Assembly: GCA_014896235.1 (NCBI GenBank)
Contig: JADBKU010000010.1
Span: 42,341-106,340 of the forward strand
Direction: 5' to 3'
DNA length: 64,000 bases
Origin: a bacterium
GTDB lineage: Bacteria > Desulfobacterota > Binatia > Binatales > Binataceae
The position numbers and the translations under genes are program-made. The notes beneath the pieces are model-generated. The model worked only from the letters and a program-made list of their open reading frames with translations, was not told the origin of the DNA and did no database searches. This document shows positions 35,511-45,573 of this stretch, piece after piece. Every line of letters starts with the position of its first letter. Positions within the stretch are counted from its first letter, which is position 1.

Positions 35511-36601
35511 TTCCCGATCCGCCCCTCGATGGCCATTTCGTAAATCCGCAGGCATTGCTCAACCACGCGCGGCCAGGTGAATTTCTCGAGCACGCGCCGC
35601 CGCCCTGCGGCGCCCATCGCTGCGGCCTCCCCGGGATGCGATCGCAGCCACGCGATTCGCTCGCCCAAGGCGGTCGCATCGTTGGGCGGAACGACGAAGC
35701 CGGTCGCGCCATCCTCGACGATTTCGGGCAGGCTCGCGACGCTGGTGCAGATCGCGGGCGCGCCGCAGGCCATGCCTTCCAGCAGGGTTTGTCCGAGCAG
35801 CTCCGGCGCGCGCGATTCGTTGCCGTAGCGGTCGCGATAGACGCTCGGCAGGACGACGCACAGCGCGCGGCGGTAGGCCGCGATCAGTCCGGCGTCGTCG
35901 AGATCGCGATGGAAAACCACGCGCTTTCCGGCCGCGAGGCGGCGCAGGTCGGTCAAATAGGCTTCATCCGCGACCCGGCCCGCGATCCAGATTTCATCAT
36001 CGGCGCCGGCCGCCTCGATCAGGTAATCGACGCCCTTGTGCGGCAGTATCCGCCCCGCGTACAGCGCGGCGCGGCCGCGCGCGATCGCGGCGTCGGGCGA
36101 GAATTTTTCCGCATCGACGCCGCCGAAGATAACGTGTGCGAAGGGTTCGCCGTCGTGCCCGCTCAGCCGCCGGCTGAAATCGCTGATATGCAGATGGCCG
36201 TGGAACCAGCGGTCGGTTCGCATCCACGCCGAGATGTCCCATCCGCCGCCGCCGAGGTCGGAGACGAACACCCGCCGCCCGGCCATCCGCGACGCCAGCG
36301 CCGCCACGCTTGCCGCGAGCAGATAACGCTGATGGCAGTGCACAACGTCGGCGCCGCGCAAAGCGGGGAGCATCCCGAGCGCGATCGGATTCGCCCGTTC
36401 GCCGCGGACATGCCACGGATTGCCGATCACGCGGATTTCCAGATTGCCGATCCGTTCGCGGCGGTCGCGCGCGCCGAACGCGATCAGGACGGTTTCAACT
36501 TTGTCGGCCATATGGCGGGCTAGTTCGAGGGCGTAGCGTTCGCCGCCGCCCCATACGCCGTCTTCGCCGAACGTCGCCGGCGTTATATGCGCCACCCGCA
36601 T
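35507..36601 (-). CDS. GT4-family glycosyltransferase
   Basis: A 364-residue GT-B enzyme: RVAHITPATFGEDGVWGGGERYALEL, ALYAGRILPHKGVDYLIEA and ELLGQTLLEGMACGAPAICTSVASLPEI (E-x7-E). ATG 36601 gives the typical GT4 start; ATG 36622, seven codons upstream, is also possible. The downstream gene overlaps by four bases. It is separated from the methyltransferase at 36650 by a short gap. Confidence 0.88.
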   Translation of the reverse strand: MRVAHITPATFGEDGVWGGGERYALELARHMADKVETVLIAFGARDRRERIGNLEIRVIGNPWHVRGERANPIALGMLPALRGADVVHCHQRYLLAASVAALASRMAGRRVFVSDLGGGGWDISAWMRTDRWFHGHLHISDFSRRLSGHDGEPFAHVIFGGVDAEKFSPDAAIARGRAALYAGRILPHKGVDYLIEAAGADDEIWIAGRVADEAYLTDLRRLAAGKRVVFHRDLDDAGLIAAYRRALCVVLPSVYRDRYGNESRAPELLGQTLLEGMACGAPAICTSVASLPEIVEDGATGFVVPPNDATALGERIAWLRSHPGEAAAMGAAGRRRVLEKFTWPRVVEQCLRIYEMAIEGRIGK

Positions 36602-36649
36602 CGGAACCGCTTCGCCATGCAAGCTACTTTACGACTTCGAGATCCACGC

Positions 36650-37144
36650 TCAGAACCATGCGGGAAAGAGTCGCGCCCAGCGCTGTTCGTAGGCGCGCGG
36701 AAACCGGTTCGCGATGCGCCAGATCGGTTTGTTCGCCATGCTTGGATAAAAAACGATTTGCGCGCGCCGCTTGCGAAAGCGCCGGTCCGTATAAAAGCCA
36801 AATTCGTCGTCGCCGGTGAAATAATCGAAACTGAAATAGCTCAAATGATGCTTATGGGTAGGATCGACATACGAATTCGCCGAGGAAAAATGCGGCGTCG
36901 TGATATGCAAGACCGCGCCATTGGCCGAAATCCGATGAATCTCGTTCATCGTCGCGACCAGATCGGCGCAATGCTCGATCACGTCGTAGGCGTGTATTTC
37001 GGTGAATTGGTTTTCCGTAAACGACCAGGGCAGCAAATCGAGATCGTGAACCACGTCCGGCTTCACGATCGCCGCCCGATCGACATTCGTCGCGCCGTCG
37101 ATACGCTTGCGCCCGCACCCGAGATTAAGCATTGTCGAAGTCAA
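36650..37144 (-). CDS. Small class I SAM-dependent methyltransferase
   Basis: A 164-residue methyltransferase. MLNLGCGRKRIDGATNVDR is motif I, VHDLDLLPWSF is the second strand, IHAYDVIEHCADL is motif IV, and AVLHITTPHFSSANSYVDPTHKHHLSYFSFDYF is a loop typical of methyltransferases in polysaccharide loci. It may methylate a sugar of the polymer. The start is TTG 37144, overlapping the upstream stop (TTGA), or ATG 37132. Its base composition is lower in GC than the flanking transferases. Confidence 0.82.
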   Translation of the reverse strand: MTSTMLNLGCGRKRIDGATNVDRAAIVKPDVVHDLDLLPWSFTENQFTEIHAYDVIEHCADLVATMNEIHRISANGAVLHITTPHFSSANSYVDPTHKHHLSYFSFDYFTGDDEFGFYTDRRFRKRRAQIVFYPSMANKPIWRIANRFPRAYEQRWARLFPAWF

Positions 37145-38073
37145 GTTTTCGATTTTAGAATCGCGGAAAGCCGTTTCAGACTGTGCGCGCTGAATATTCT
37201 GGAAAAGAAGTATGGCCTCAGCAGGAACTGCGGACGATAGGCGATTAACCGGCCAAACGTGTGGAACGAATTTCCATATTCTCCGCGATCGATTTCTCGC
37301 AGAGCTTTGGCGAGCAATCCATGGGCGATATATGTTCGCGTTGATCTAATCATTCGTTTTGCTCGACGGCCGTATCGTTTTCTGACCAGCCTTTCGAATA
37401 TCGCCGCGTTTGGTCCATATTTATCCGCGAAATCCGCGATATCCGGATCATGATAAGTGACGAGCGCCTCGGCTACGTATTCGAAGGGTCCGCGCTCACG
37501 TGCGAGCAGCCATAAGTACGGATCTTCTCCGCCGCAGCGGATAAATTCCTCACAGAACCCTCCGCACGAATCGAACACCGACTTCCTCATCACCACCATG
37601 GTCGGTACGATTTTCCATCCCGGGTCGAAAAGCTCTTCAAACTCGGGACCTCGTCCAGCGGGGGAAGCAGCCGTGCGAACAAGGCCGCCGCTTTCGGTCG
37701 TGAGATAATCGGAGAAGACGAGAACAGCCTGCTGACTTCTCTCCAATGCCGGAACGACTTTCGAAAGCTTTTCGGGCAGCCACGTGTCGTCCGCGTCAAG
37801 AAATGCTATGTAGTCGGCGCTCGCGACCGAGACGCCCGCGTTGCGGGCGGAGGCTGCGCCGCCGTTCGGTTTGTTGATGACGCGGATCCTGTCGCCGTAT
37901 CTAGCCAGCTCTCCCGCAGTGTCGTCGGTCGAGCCGTCGTTCACGACGATGATTTCCTGGCCGTCGAAATCCTGCGCCAGCGCGCTGTCGATCGCGCGCG
38001 CTATCGTCGCCGCGCCGTTGTAAACGGGGATTATCGTCGAAACCCGGATTTCAGATATTCGATTCTCGCTCAT
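37141..38073 (-). CDS. GT2-family glycosyltransferase
   Basis: A 310-residue GT-A enzyme: VSTIIPVYNGAATIARAIDSALAQ, EIIVVNDGSTDDT and YIAFLDADDTWLPEKL (DxD metal site), then a C-terminal region rich in charged helices. Inverting transfer to a lipid-linked glycan is the usual reaction. ATG 38073 overlaps the Wzt stop by four bases. The 3' half is distinctly AT-richer than most of the cluster, consistent with acquisition or with relaxed selection. Confidence 0.9.
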   Translation of the reverse strand: MSENRISEIRVSTIIPVYNGAATIARAIDSALAQDFDGQEIIVVNDGSTDDTAGELARYGDRIRVINKPNGGAASARNAGVSVASADYIAFLDADDTWLPEKLSKVVPALERSQQAVLVFSDYLTTESGGLVRTAASPAGRGPEFEELFDPGWKIVPTMVVMRKSVFDSCGGFCEEFIRCGGEDPYLWLLARERGPFEYVAEALVTYHDPDIADFADKYGPNAAIFERLVRKRYGRRAKRMIRSTRTYIAHGLLAKALREIDRGEYGNSFHTFGRLIAYRPQFLLRPYFFSRIFSAHSLKRLSAILKSKT

Positions 38074-39335
38074 GAGTCTGTGAGACTCCATGCCGCTTCG
38101 CAAAAGACCGCTCCGATATTCGGCGGCGGCAGGCGGCCGGTGCCGGTCAGATCGGCCGGCAATACTTCGAAGCCGATCGCGTCGTAAACTACGTCAAAAT
38201 CGCCGCGGGCGTCGCCCAGCCAAAGATCGATCGAATAGTTGCCCGGTATCAGCATCAGTCGTTCGATTCGGCAAACGATAGTCGCTTCGGCGCGCGGCTC
38301 GCATTGGGCGAGCTGCGCGCAAAAGCGATCGCTGACGCAAAAGACCGGCGCGCCGTAGCTGGTTTTGATCACCGAGCCGAGCACGGGGCGCAGCGGGCGC
38401 GCGGCGCGATAGGAGACGCGAATCTCCATCGGATCGCCGATCCGTATCGCGCCGCGCGCCGGCCCCGCGCCATCTCCCAGTTCGACCCGCGTCATCGTCG
38501 GCGTGTCGCCGTGCCGGCGCCCGGGATGAACGGTCAGATCGGCCGCGCCCGAATCAGGCGGGGCGCTTTCGGCCACGTAGCGCGCCATCACCGTCATCGG
38601 ATCGCCGTTCGCCGCAAGCGTCCCGCCGCTCAGCATCAGGCAGCGTTTGCAGAGCGCCTCGACCGCGGCCATGTTGTGGCTCACGAAGAGCACGGTCCTG
38701 CCGCCGTGCGCCACCTCGCCCATTTTGCCAAGGCATTTCTTCTGAAACCCGACGTCGCCGACCGCGAGCACTTCATCGACGAGCAGAATTTCCGGCTCCA
38801 AATGGGCCGCGACGGCGAAGGCGAGCCGCACGTACATCCCGCTCGAATAGCGTTTGACGGGAGTGTCGATGAAATCGTCGATTTCGGCGAAGGCGACAAT
38901 CTCGTCGAACTTGCGGATGATTTCCGCCCGGCGCATCCCCATGATCGCGCCGCTCAAAAAAATGTTCTCGCGTCCGGTCAGTTCCTGATGAAAACCGGTG
39001 CCGACCTCGAGCAGGCTGCCGACCCGTCCGTGCAGCTCGACGCGGCCGGCGGTCGGCTCAGTGATGCGCGAAAGAATTTTCAGCAGCGTCGATTTGCCGG
39101 CGCCGTTGCGGCCGATCACGCCCAAGACCTCGCCGGGCGCGACTTCGAAACTCACATCTTTGAGCGCCCAGAAATGTTCGGCGCTTCGGTCCGCCGTGCG
39201 GCCGTTGAGCCGCCGCAGCGCGCGAATTGGCGCGAGCATGGCGCCGGTTATCGCCTCGCGAATCGTCACAAGGTTTTCACGGCGGCCAATCGCGTAGCGC
39301 TTGCCCAGTTTTTCGACGCGGATTATCGGCTGCAT
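38070..39335 (-). CDS. Polysaccharide ABC transporter, ATP-binding protein (Wzt-like)
   Basis: A 421-residue ATPase. Walker A is GRNGAGKST (75-83), signature VKRYSSGMYVRLAFAVAAHL, Walker B ILLVDEVLAVGD and the switch VLFVSHNMAAVEALC. The C-terminal ~170 residues form an extra beta-rich domain (VHPGRRHGD...LWLGDARGDFDVVYDAIGFEV) of the Wzt_C type, which in O-antigen exporters recognises the polymer's non-reducing end. This suggests an exporter that waits for a terminal signal such as methylation; the cluster has three methyltransferases. Pairs with Wzm at 40245, but a methyltransferase gene lies between. Confidence 0.92.
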   Translation of the reverse strand: MQPIIRVEKLGKRYAIGRRENLVTIREAITGAMLAPIRALRRLNGRTADRSAEHFWALKDVSFEVAPGEVLGVIGRNGAGKSTLLKILSRITEPTAGRVELHGRVGSLLEVGTGFHQELTGRENIFLSGAIMGMRRAEIIRKFDEIVAFAEIDDFIDTPVKRYSSGMYVRLAFAVAAHLEPEILLVDEVLAVGDVGFQKKCLGKMGEVAHGGRTVLFVSHNMAAVEALCKRCLMLSGGTLAANGDPMTVMARYVAESAPPDSGAADLTVHPGRRHGDTPTMTRVELGDGAGPARGAIRIGDPMEIRVSYRAARPLRPVLGSVIKTSYGAPVFCVSDRFCAQLAQCEPRAEATIVCRIERLMLIPGNYSIDLWLGDARGDFDVVYDAIGFEVLPADLTGTGRLPPPNIGAVFCEAAWSLTDS

Positions 39336-39393
39336 CGGGAAACGGCCAAGATGACGCCGGATCGATCGTATTTCGTGATGGCGGCCGGACTCG

Positions 39394-40239
39394 TCATCGC
39401 AGAATCGCGATCATCGAATAGCAGATTTTTTCTTTGACGGCGGCCGGCAGCCGCTGGCACAGTTGTTCCATCATATAAAACGCGCCGGCTCCGAACTCGC
39501 TTCGCATCGAAGCGAACCTGCAGTGTCCTGTGATGAACGGCGTCGCGCATAGTTCGATACGCTCGATCTCAAGCGCGGCTTTCGCCGCCATTGCGGAAAG
39601 TTCGGCGGGCGTGATCAAGAACAGATGGCCGTCGGCGTCGGGGCGGAATTGCCGCGCTTCCAGATCCGTTTCGCTTTCAATCTCGGAATAGGTAGGCAGA
39701 GGGTTGCGAAAATAAGCGCCGTTGGGCGTCGTCAGCATAATTCTGCCGCCCGGTTCAAGAAAACGCTTCAGATGGATCAAGAATTCAACCGGATGCGCGA
39801 CGTGTTCGATAACCTCGCAGGCCGCGATCAAATCGAACAGCCCGGTTTGCGCCGGATCGAGATCGAAGACATTGCCGGGCAAAACCTCGATCAGCGAACC
39901 GTTGCGAAAGCGCGCCAGCGCCGAGCGCAATTCGTCTCCGCGCAGGTCGTTTGCGTATGCTGCCGCGCCGTCGCGCACGATCGACGCGCTCAACGCCGCG
40001 TCGCCCGCGGCTACTTCAAGCAGGCGCTGCGGCTTCAGCGAAGCCGCCAGCTTCAGCGTCGTGAGCGCGCGCATGCGCCCGTAAGCTTCATACGATGGCG
40101 GCCATGCGCGGCCGAAGTTCCATCCGCCGGCGTCGCTGTCGCGCGCCGCGTCGGCGAGCGGTCGCACGACCGAAAGGCCGCGCCGGCACGCATCGCGAAA
40201 CAGTTGGGGTTCGGGAAGGCTGGCCGAGGCGTAGCGCAT
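39394..40239 (-). CDS. SAM-dependent methyltransferase
   Basis: A 281-residue class I methyltransferase: LLEVAAGDAALSASIVRDG is motif I (D/E-x-G-x-G variant), LIAACEVIEHVAHPVEFL is motif IV, and GGRIMLTTPNGAYFRNPLP is motif VI, the pattern of Ubie/BioC-like enzymes. It lies between Wzm and Wzt, an arrangement seen where a methyl cap ends chain growth and triggers export; that role is inference. ATG 40239 is chosen because upstream sequence is shadow of the Wzm gene. Confidence 0.82.
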   Translation of the reverse strand: MRYASASLPEPQLFRDACRRGLSVVRPLADAARDSDAGGWNFGRAWPPSYEAYGRMRALTTLKLAASLKPQRLLEVAAGDAALSASIVRDGAAAYANDLRGDELRSALARFRNGSLIEVLPGNVFDLDPAQTGLFDLIAACEVIEHVAHPVEFLIHLKRFLEPGGRIMLTTPNGAYFRNPLPTYSEIESETDLEARQFRPDADGHLFLITPAELSAMAAKAALEIERIELCATPFITGHCRFASMRSEFGAGAFYMMEQLCQRLPAAVKEKICYSMIAILR

Positions 40240-40244
40240 GGCCG

Positions 40245-41179
<935 letters not shown>

Positions 41180-41183
<4 letters not shown>

Positions 41184-42409
41184 AACGTCGAAGCTCTATC
41201 AAAGCGGATCGCCGATTCCGATCCAATCGCATCGGCGGGCGCGGTCGTGACCGCGGCGACCAACGCCGCGGCCATGTCGCGCCAGGTATATGCGCGCAAG
41301 CGCGCGCCGAGCGCCGCGACCTGCCGGGCGACGGTTTCCCGCCGCGCCCGCCAGCGCAGCAGGCGCGCCGCGAGGTCACGTGAATTTTCCGGATCGGGCA
41401 ACAGCAGGTCTTCGAGTTCAGCCGGATAGCGCTCGGCGACTCCGGCCGCGCGGCTGACGATCGCCGGCACGCCCGAGCATAGCGCTTCATGAACATTCAG
41501 GCCGTAGGATTCGTAGCGCACCGGACTTACCAATAGGTCGGCGGCGGCGATCACTTCCGGGACCTCGCGCGTGAATCCCAGAATTCGCACGCGATCCGCC
41601 AGGCCGGCCTGGGCGACGGCGGCGCGCCAGCGCTCGAGGCCGCGCCCGCCGCCCGCCGCGAGCAGCGTCGCATTCCATGACGGATCGCGCGCCAGTTCGC
41701 GCCATGCGGCCCACAGCGTATCGAAACCTTTGCGCTGGTCGTGGCCGAAAGCGCCGACGAACGCGACCACGTCGCCCTCGATCGGCGCATGCAACGCCGC
41801 GCGCGCCGCCGCGCGCCGCTCGGCGCTCACCGCGCGCCACTCAGGCCCGCAGCCAAGATAGACGGTGCGAACGCGCTCGGGCTCCACGCCACAGCTTGCG
41901 ATCAAATCGCGGCGCGTGCGTTCCGAATTCGCGATCAAAATGCGCGATCGCGGCAGCAACCGGCGTTCAAGCCAGACGTCGCGGGCGCGGCTGATTCGAC
42001 TTTTGATTCGGAACCATCGCGGACCTGCCGCGCCGCCGCGCCACGCTCCGTGGACGTAATGAATCCAGTTGATGTCGCGCCAGGGGCAATTCGTGCCGTT
42101 GACGACGACGCGCGCCGCGGGCGTTTCGGCCAGCACGCGGCGGGCCACCGACCGGCCAAGCCGCGCCAGCCGCCGCCGCGCCAGAAAAAATGAACTGGCG
42201 GGACGCCCAGCCAGATAAACATGAACATTCGGCAGCGCCGCGAATTCCTCGTCAACGCGATACGCCGCCAGATGCACCTGCGCGCCGGATTCGGCCAGAT
42301 AACGCGCGAGTTCGCCGTTGGCGCGATCCATCCCGCCGTCGCGATGGAATCCGCCGCAGACGATCGTCCACGGCGGCGCGTGATGATTCGCGGGCGTTGG
42401 GGCGTTCAT
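41180..42409 (-). CDS. GT4-family glycosyltransferase
   Basis: A 409-residue GT-B enzyme. Blocks: TIVCGGFHRDGGMDRANGELARYL, INWIHYVHGAWR, VRTVYLGCGPEW, VVAFVGAFGHDQRKGFDTL and VSPVRYESYGLNVHEALCSGVPAIVSRAAG, where the GT4 E-x7-E is E-S-Y-G-L-N-V-H-E. The frame is open to 42961 as a shadow of the ligase gene; ATG 42409 overlaps that gene's stop by four bases and is the likely start. Confidence 0.88.
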
Positions 42410-43746
42410 GCGGTATGGCCGACCGGTACGGCGGCGGGCGCGGATCGGCGCTGGACGAGCGGCGCGGCGCGGACATGCGGCGCCGAAATCCATCCCGCAT
42501 AAAAGAGCACCAGCGCGGTGCCTGGAATCGCGGTCAGCAGACCCATCCCCGTTTGCGCGATCATGAACGAAAAGCCAAGCATGATGCGGCCGAGCCACTT
42601 GCCCAGTTGCCACGGATCGCGCTCGCTCGCCAGCGGGCGCGTCAGCACCCACACGATGAAGGCGAGCCAAAGCGCAAGTCCGGGCAGGCCTTGTTCGAGC
42701 ATGATCCGGCCGTACTCGTTTTCTATTTCGACCGGGTTTTTCAACAGCGGCTGCAGGAAAAAGGGGATGCTCGTGCCGCCGCCGCCCAGCCCGTTGCCCA
42801 TCGGATATTCGAACGCGAGAGTCAGAAAACTCTCGTTGATGCTGCCGCTGATGCGCGTTTTGACGTACTTCGTGTTTTCCAGCGTAAGAAAGCGGCGCAT
42901 CCGCGGCGAGACCGTGATCAGCACGCTGATGACCGCGACGAGCGCCACCCATCCGAACCACGGAAAATTACGCACGCGGCCGGAGAAGGTCGCCGCCAGT
43001 CCGAGCACGAACAACATGACCGCGTCGGTGCGCGAAGCGGATAGAAAGACGCACACGGCGGATGCGCCGAGCGCCGCGAGCAGCATCGTCCGGGTGCGGG
43101 AGCCGCGCGGCTCCTGCACCATCGCGCCGAGCAGCAGCGGAATCACCGAAGCCGCCTGCCCGCCGAACGCGGCGGCCTGCACGAATGTTCCGGGCAGGCG
43201 GTAGGCCATTTTCGATCCGACGGCGACGTCCATGCTCCGGTAGATGATCTCGGTCACGGCGTTGCGCGGATAGAAGCGCGGCACGCCCCAGTGGATTTCC
43301 GCGAGCGCGAAACCGAGTTCGGCGAACGCCAGCCATCCGAGGCCGATCGCGAAGCGCCGCACCGTTTGAGCGTCGGCCATCGCGCCGATCGCGATATAAG
43401 GAAGAAAGAAGACCTGCCCGCGCCAGCCGACCAGCTCGATCAGGATATTCTGGAGCGGCAGCAGCAGCAGCAGCGTCGGCCATGCGAACAGGGCGATGAT
43501 CCACGGCATCACGGGCCGCAATTTCATCCGCTCGGCGGGGGTGAGCGTGCGGGTGAAAAGGGACAGGACGAAGCCGATCGAGGCGGCGTCGAAGATGAAG
43601 TGCGACGCGGTTTCGGGCAGATTCGCGCGCACGATGCCGTAGAAGTAACCGATTACCGAGGTGGCGATCAGACCGGCCGCGAGCGAACGCCGCCCCGCGA
43701 AGAAGCTTGCGATAAACGCAATGAGGCAGAGCGCCGCAGAAATCAT
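42406..43746 (-). CDS. O-antigen ligase/polymerase-like membrane protein
   Basis: A 446-residue membrane protein with about ten hydrophobic helices and the O-antigen-ligase-like loop (KYVKTRISGSINES...FEYPMGNGLGGGG and NEYGRIMLEQGLPGLALWL), which corresponds to the conserved periplasmic region with acidic and aromatic residues. It is either a WaaL-like ligase attaching polymer to an acceptor or a Wzy polymerase; sequence alone does not decide. It is one of two such proteins in the run. Confidence 0.8.
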   Translation of the reverse strand: MISAALCLIAFIASFFAGRRSLAAGLIATSVIGYFYGIVRANLPETASHFIFDAASIGFVLSLFTRTLTPAERMKLRPVMPWIIALFAWPTLLLLLPLQNILIELVGWRGQVFFLPYIAIGAMADAQTVRRFAIGLGWLAFAELGFALAEIHWGVPRFYPRNAVTEIIYRSMDVAVGSKMAYRLPGTFVQAAAFGGQAASVIPLLLGAMVQEPRGSRTRTMLLAALGASAVCVFLSASRTDAVMLFVLGLAATFSGRVRNFPWFGWVALVAVISVLITVSPRMRRFLTLENTKYVKTRISGSINESFLTLAFEYPMGNGLGGGGTSIPFFLQPLLKNPVEIENEYGRIMLEQGLPGLALWLAFIVWVLTRPLASERDPWQLGKWLGRIMLGFSFMIAQTGMGLLTAIPGTALVLFYAGWISAPHVRAAPLVQRRSAPAAVPVGHTA

Positions 43747-43750
43747 AACA

Positions 43751-44587
43751 CTACGCGCTGCTAGACCGCGGATGCGGAACGCCTGCGCGCGCTGGCGTTT
43801 GCCGGTAGGCCCAAAATACTCCGGCCCGCAAGATTCCTAACTCATCGATTGGCGATAGAGTCTCGCCGGGAATTTCGCATATATCCCAATTCAGGCTCCG
43901 AAGTCTTTCGGCCAGCTCATGATTCGCCTCAGGATGAGACGAAGTTGTGTGCCATTCCATTACGATAGCGCGAGCGTCAATTTCAGCGAAACGACGGTCC
44001 ATCAGAAGATCGTATTCGGCGCCTTCGCAGTCAATTTTTAATAAATCGATCTGATCGGAGCCAATTGCTGAAAAGAAATCAACTACTGGAACCTCGATCG
44101 TCTCCAAACCTCTGGCTACTTCTCGATTTTCCTGTTGAGTGTCAATCCTTGAGCATACTCCAGCGCTTAACAGATTGCTCGAACCATCTGAGACGCCCGC
44201 TGCCGCTGGATAAACAAATACGCGTTCATCGAGTCGGTTTAACGAGATCGTTCTTCTGAGTGTCGCTAGATGCTTGGGATGAGGTTCGAACGCGTCGATC
44301 CGAGCGCCCGGATACCGTGCAGCCCAATAGGCGACGCTAAAGCCGACGTTCGCGCCGACGTCAACTATTCGCTTAACCGAGTCTCTGTCAATCGATCGAG
44401 GCGATTGGTAGACATTTGAAACAAAAATTTCATAGGCAATTCCGAGTCCGTGGAACAGTGATCTCTCAAGCACGATCGCTTCACCGCCCAAAAACCGAAC
44501 TGCGACTGCGTCGCCAAGCAGTCCTGTCCGCCAAAGCAGGTATTTCGCTCTGCTTGAACGGGTCATTAAATCTCGCAGGCGTATCAT
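43751..44587 (-). CDS. FkbM-family methyltransferase
   Basis: A 278-residue SAM-dependent O-methyltransferase. RIVDVGANVGFSVAYWAARYPGARIDAFEPHP is the FkbM signature (motif I plus post-I), and LLKIDCEGAEYDLL is the conserved K-I-D-x-E-G motif. Family members methylate hydroxyls of sugars or polyketides. Gene composition is clearly AT-richer than most neighbours and shared with the next gene upstream (44584-45573), suggesting the two arrived together. ATG 44587 overlaps that gene's stop. Confidence 0.9.
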   Translation of the reverse strand: MIRLRDLMTRSSRAKYLLWRTGLLGDAVAVRFLGGEAIVLERSLFHGLGIAYEIFVSNVYQSPRSIDRDSVKRIVDVGANVGFSVAYWAARYPGARIDAFEPHPKHLATLRRTISLNRLDERVFVYPAAAGVSDGSSNLLSAGVCSRIDTQQENREVARGLETIEVPVVDFFSAIGSDQIDLLKIDCEGAEYDLLMDRRFAEIDARAIVMEWHTTSSHPEANHELAERLRSLNWDICEIPGETLSPIDELGILRAGVFWAYRQTPARAGVPHPRSSSA

Positions 44588-45573
44588 TTTGCTCTCCGGA
44601 ACGGTCCCTTGAGGCGAGCAATCGCTGCTGCCGCGATAAACGCCGTCTCGCGTTTGGCGTCGCCGCGATACAGCCCGATGACGGGAGCTGCGGCTAACTG
44701 GGCGAAAGCTATCAGCTTCGCGAGCAGCCCGGCACGTTCTCGAAGATATTTCTCCTTTAATGTCAATTCGCTGCGTACGATACCTTCAATCAGTCGCCGA
44801 ACGTATGCGGTTTGAAGACGCGACTCTGGAATCCGATGCTTTACGCGAAGATCGGGATTATAGATCCGGCGATACCCAGCCATACCGACGAGAACACCGA
44901 ATTCAATATCCTCGCCTGAAATGAGATATTTTCCCACTCGGCCCGATAGTAAATTCTTTGGTTCGCGCCATGGTACGGCCGCAAGAAAAACTTCTCGCCG
45001 AACCCACATTCCGGCAGTGACGGTCGGAGCGAACGACCCGTTCGCCCCGAAATCACGTGGCGAGTCGCCTAAATAATCGTTGACGGCGAACAGATGCCTC
45101 CGTCGAAGTACGCTTGGAGGCGGAGAGGTTTCCCACGCGGCTTCGACCTTAGAATTAATCATCGCCAAAGTGGAATCGTCAAATTGTCGCATTCCAAATG
45201 ACAGATAATCCGGATCCGGGAGATTATCGTCGTCCAGAAAGGTCACTAATTCGGCCGACGCTTCTCGAACGCCTTTTAACCTTGCGAAAAGAACCCCCTG
45301 CCGAGGCTCGGAGACGACGCGAACTTCAACGCCGCGCGCGCGCAACGCGGCCGTGGCCGGATCGCTCTCGACCGCAGCCGCCGTGCCGTCGGTGGAGTTG
45401 TTGTCAACGACAATCACCTCAAAGGAACCAGCCGGAGCGGTCTGCGCGGCAAGCGCCGCTAAAACCTCCGGCACGCGCTTCGCGCCGTTGTACGTCGCAA
45501 TCACTACGCTCACGCCGGAACGTGCGGTTGAGGCCGGACTTTCGCGCGCGATATTGGCGTCGTCCGGAGTCAT
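44584..45573 (-). CDS. GT2-family glycosyltransferase
   Basis: A 329-residue GT-A enzyme: VSVVIATYNGAKRVPEVLAALAAQ, FEVIVVDNNSTDGT and LVTFLDDDNLPDPDYL (DxD). The C-terminal third has the GEDIEFGVLVGMAGYRRIYNPDLRVKH block (E-D and H typical of GT2 catalysis) and a hydrophobic helix near the end. Coupled by four-base overlaps to both neighbours. The 3' half is AT-rich; the 5' part matches the cluster average. Confidence 0.9.
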   Translation of the reverse strand: MTPDDANIARESPASTARSGVSVVIATYNGAKRVPEVLAALAAQTAPAGSFEVIVVDNNSTDGTAAAVESDPATAALRARGVEVRVVSEPRQGVLFARLKGVREASAELVTFLDDDNLPDPDYLSFGMRQFDDSTLAMINSKVEAAWETSPPPSVLRRRHLFAVNDYLGDSPRDFGANGSFAPTVTAGMWVRREVFLAAVPWREPKNLLSGRVGKYLISGEDIEFGVLVGMAGYRRIYNPDLRVKHRIPESRLQTAYVRRLIEGIVRSELTLKEKYLRERAGLLAKLIAFAQLAAAPVIGLYRGDAKRETAFIAAAAIARLKGPFRRAK

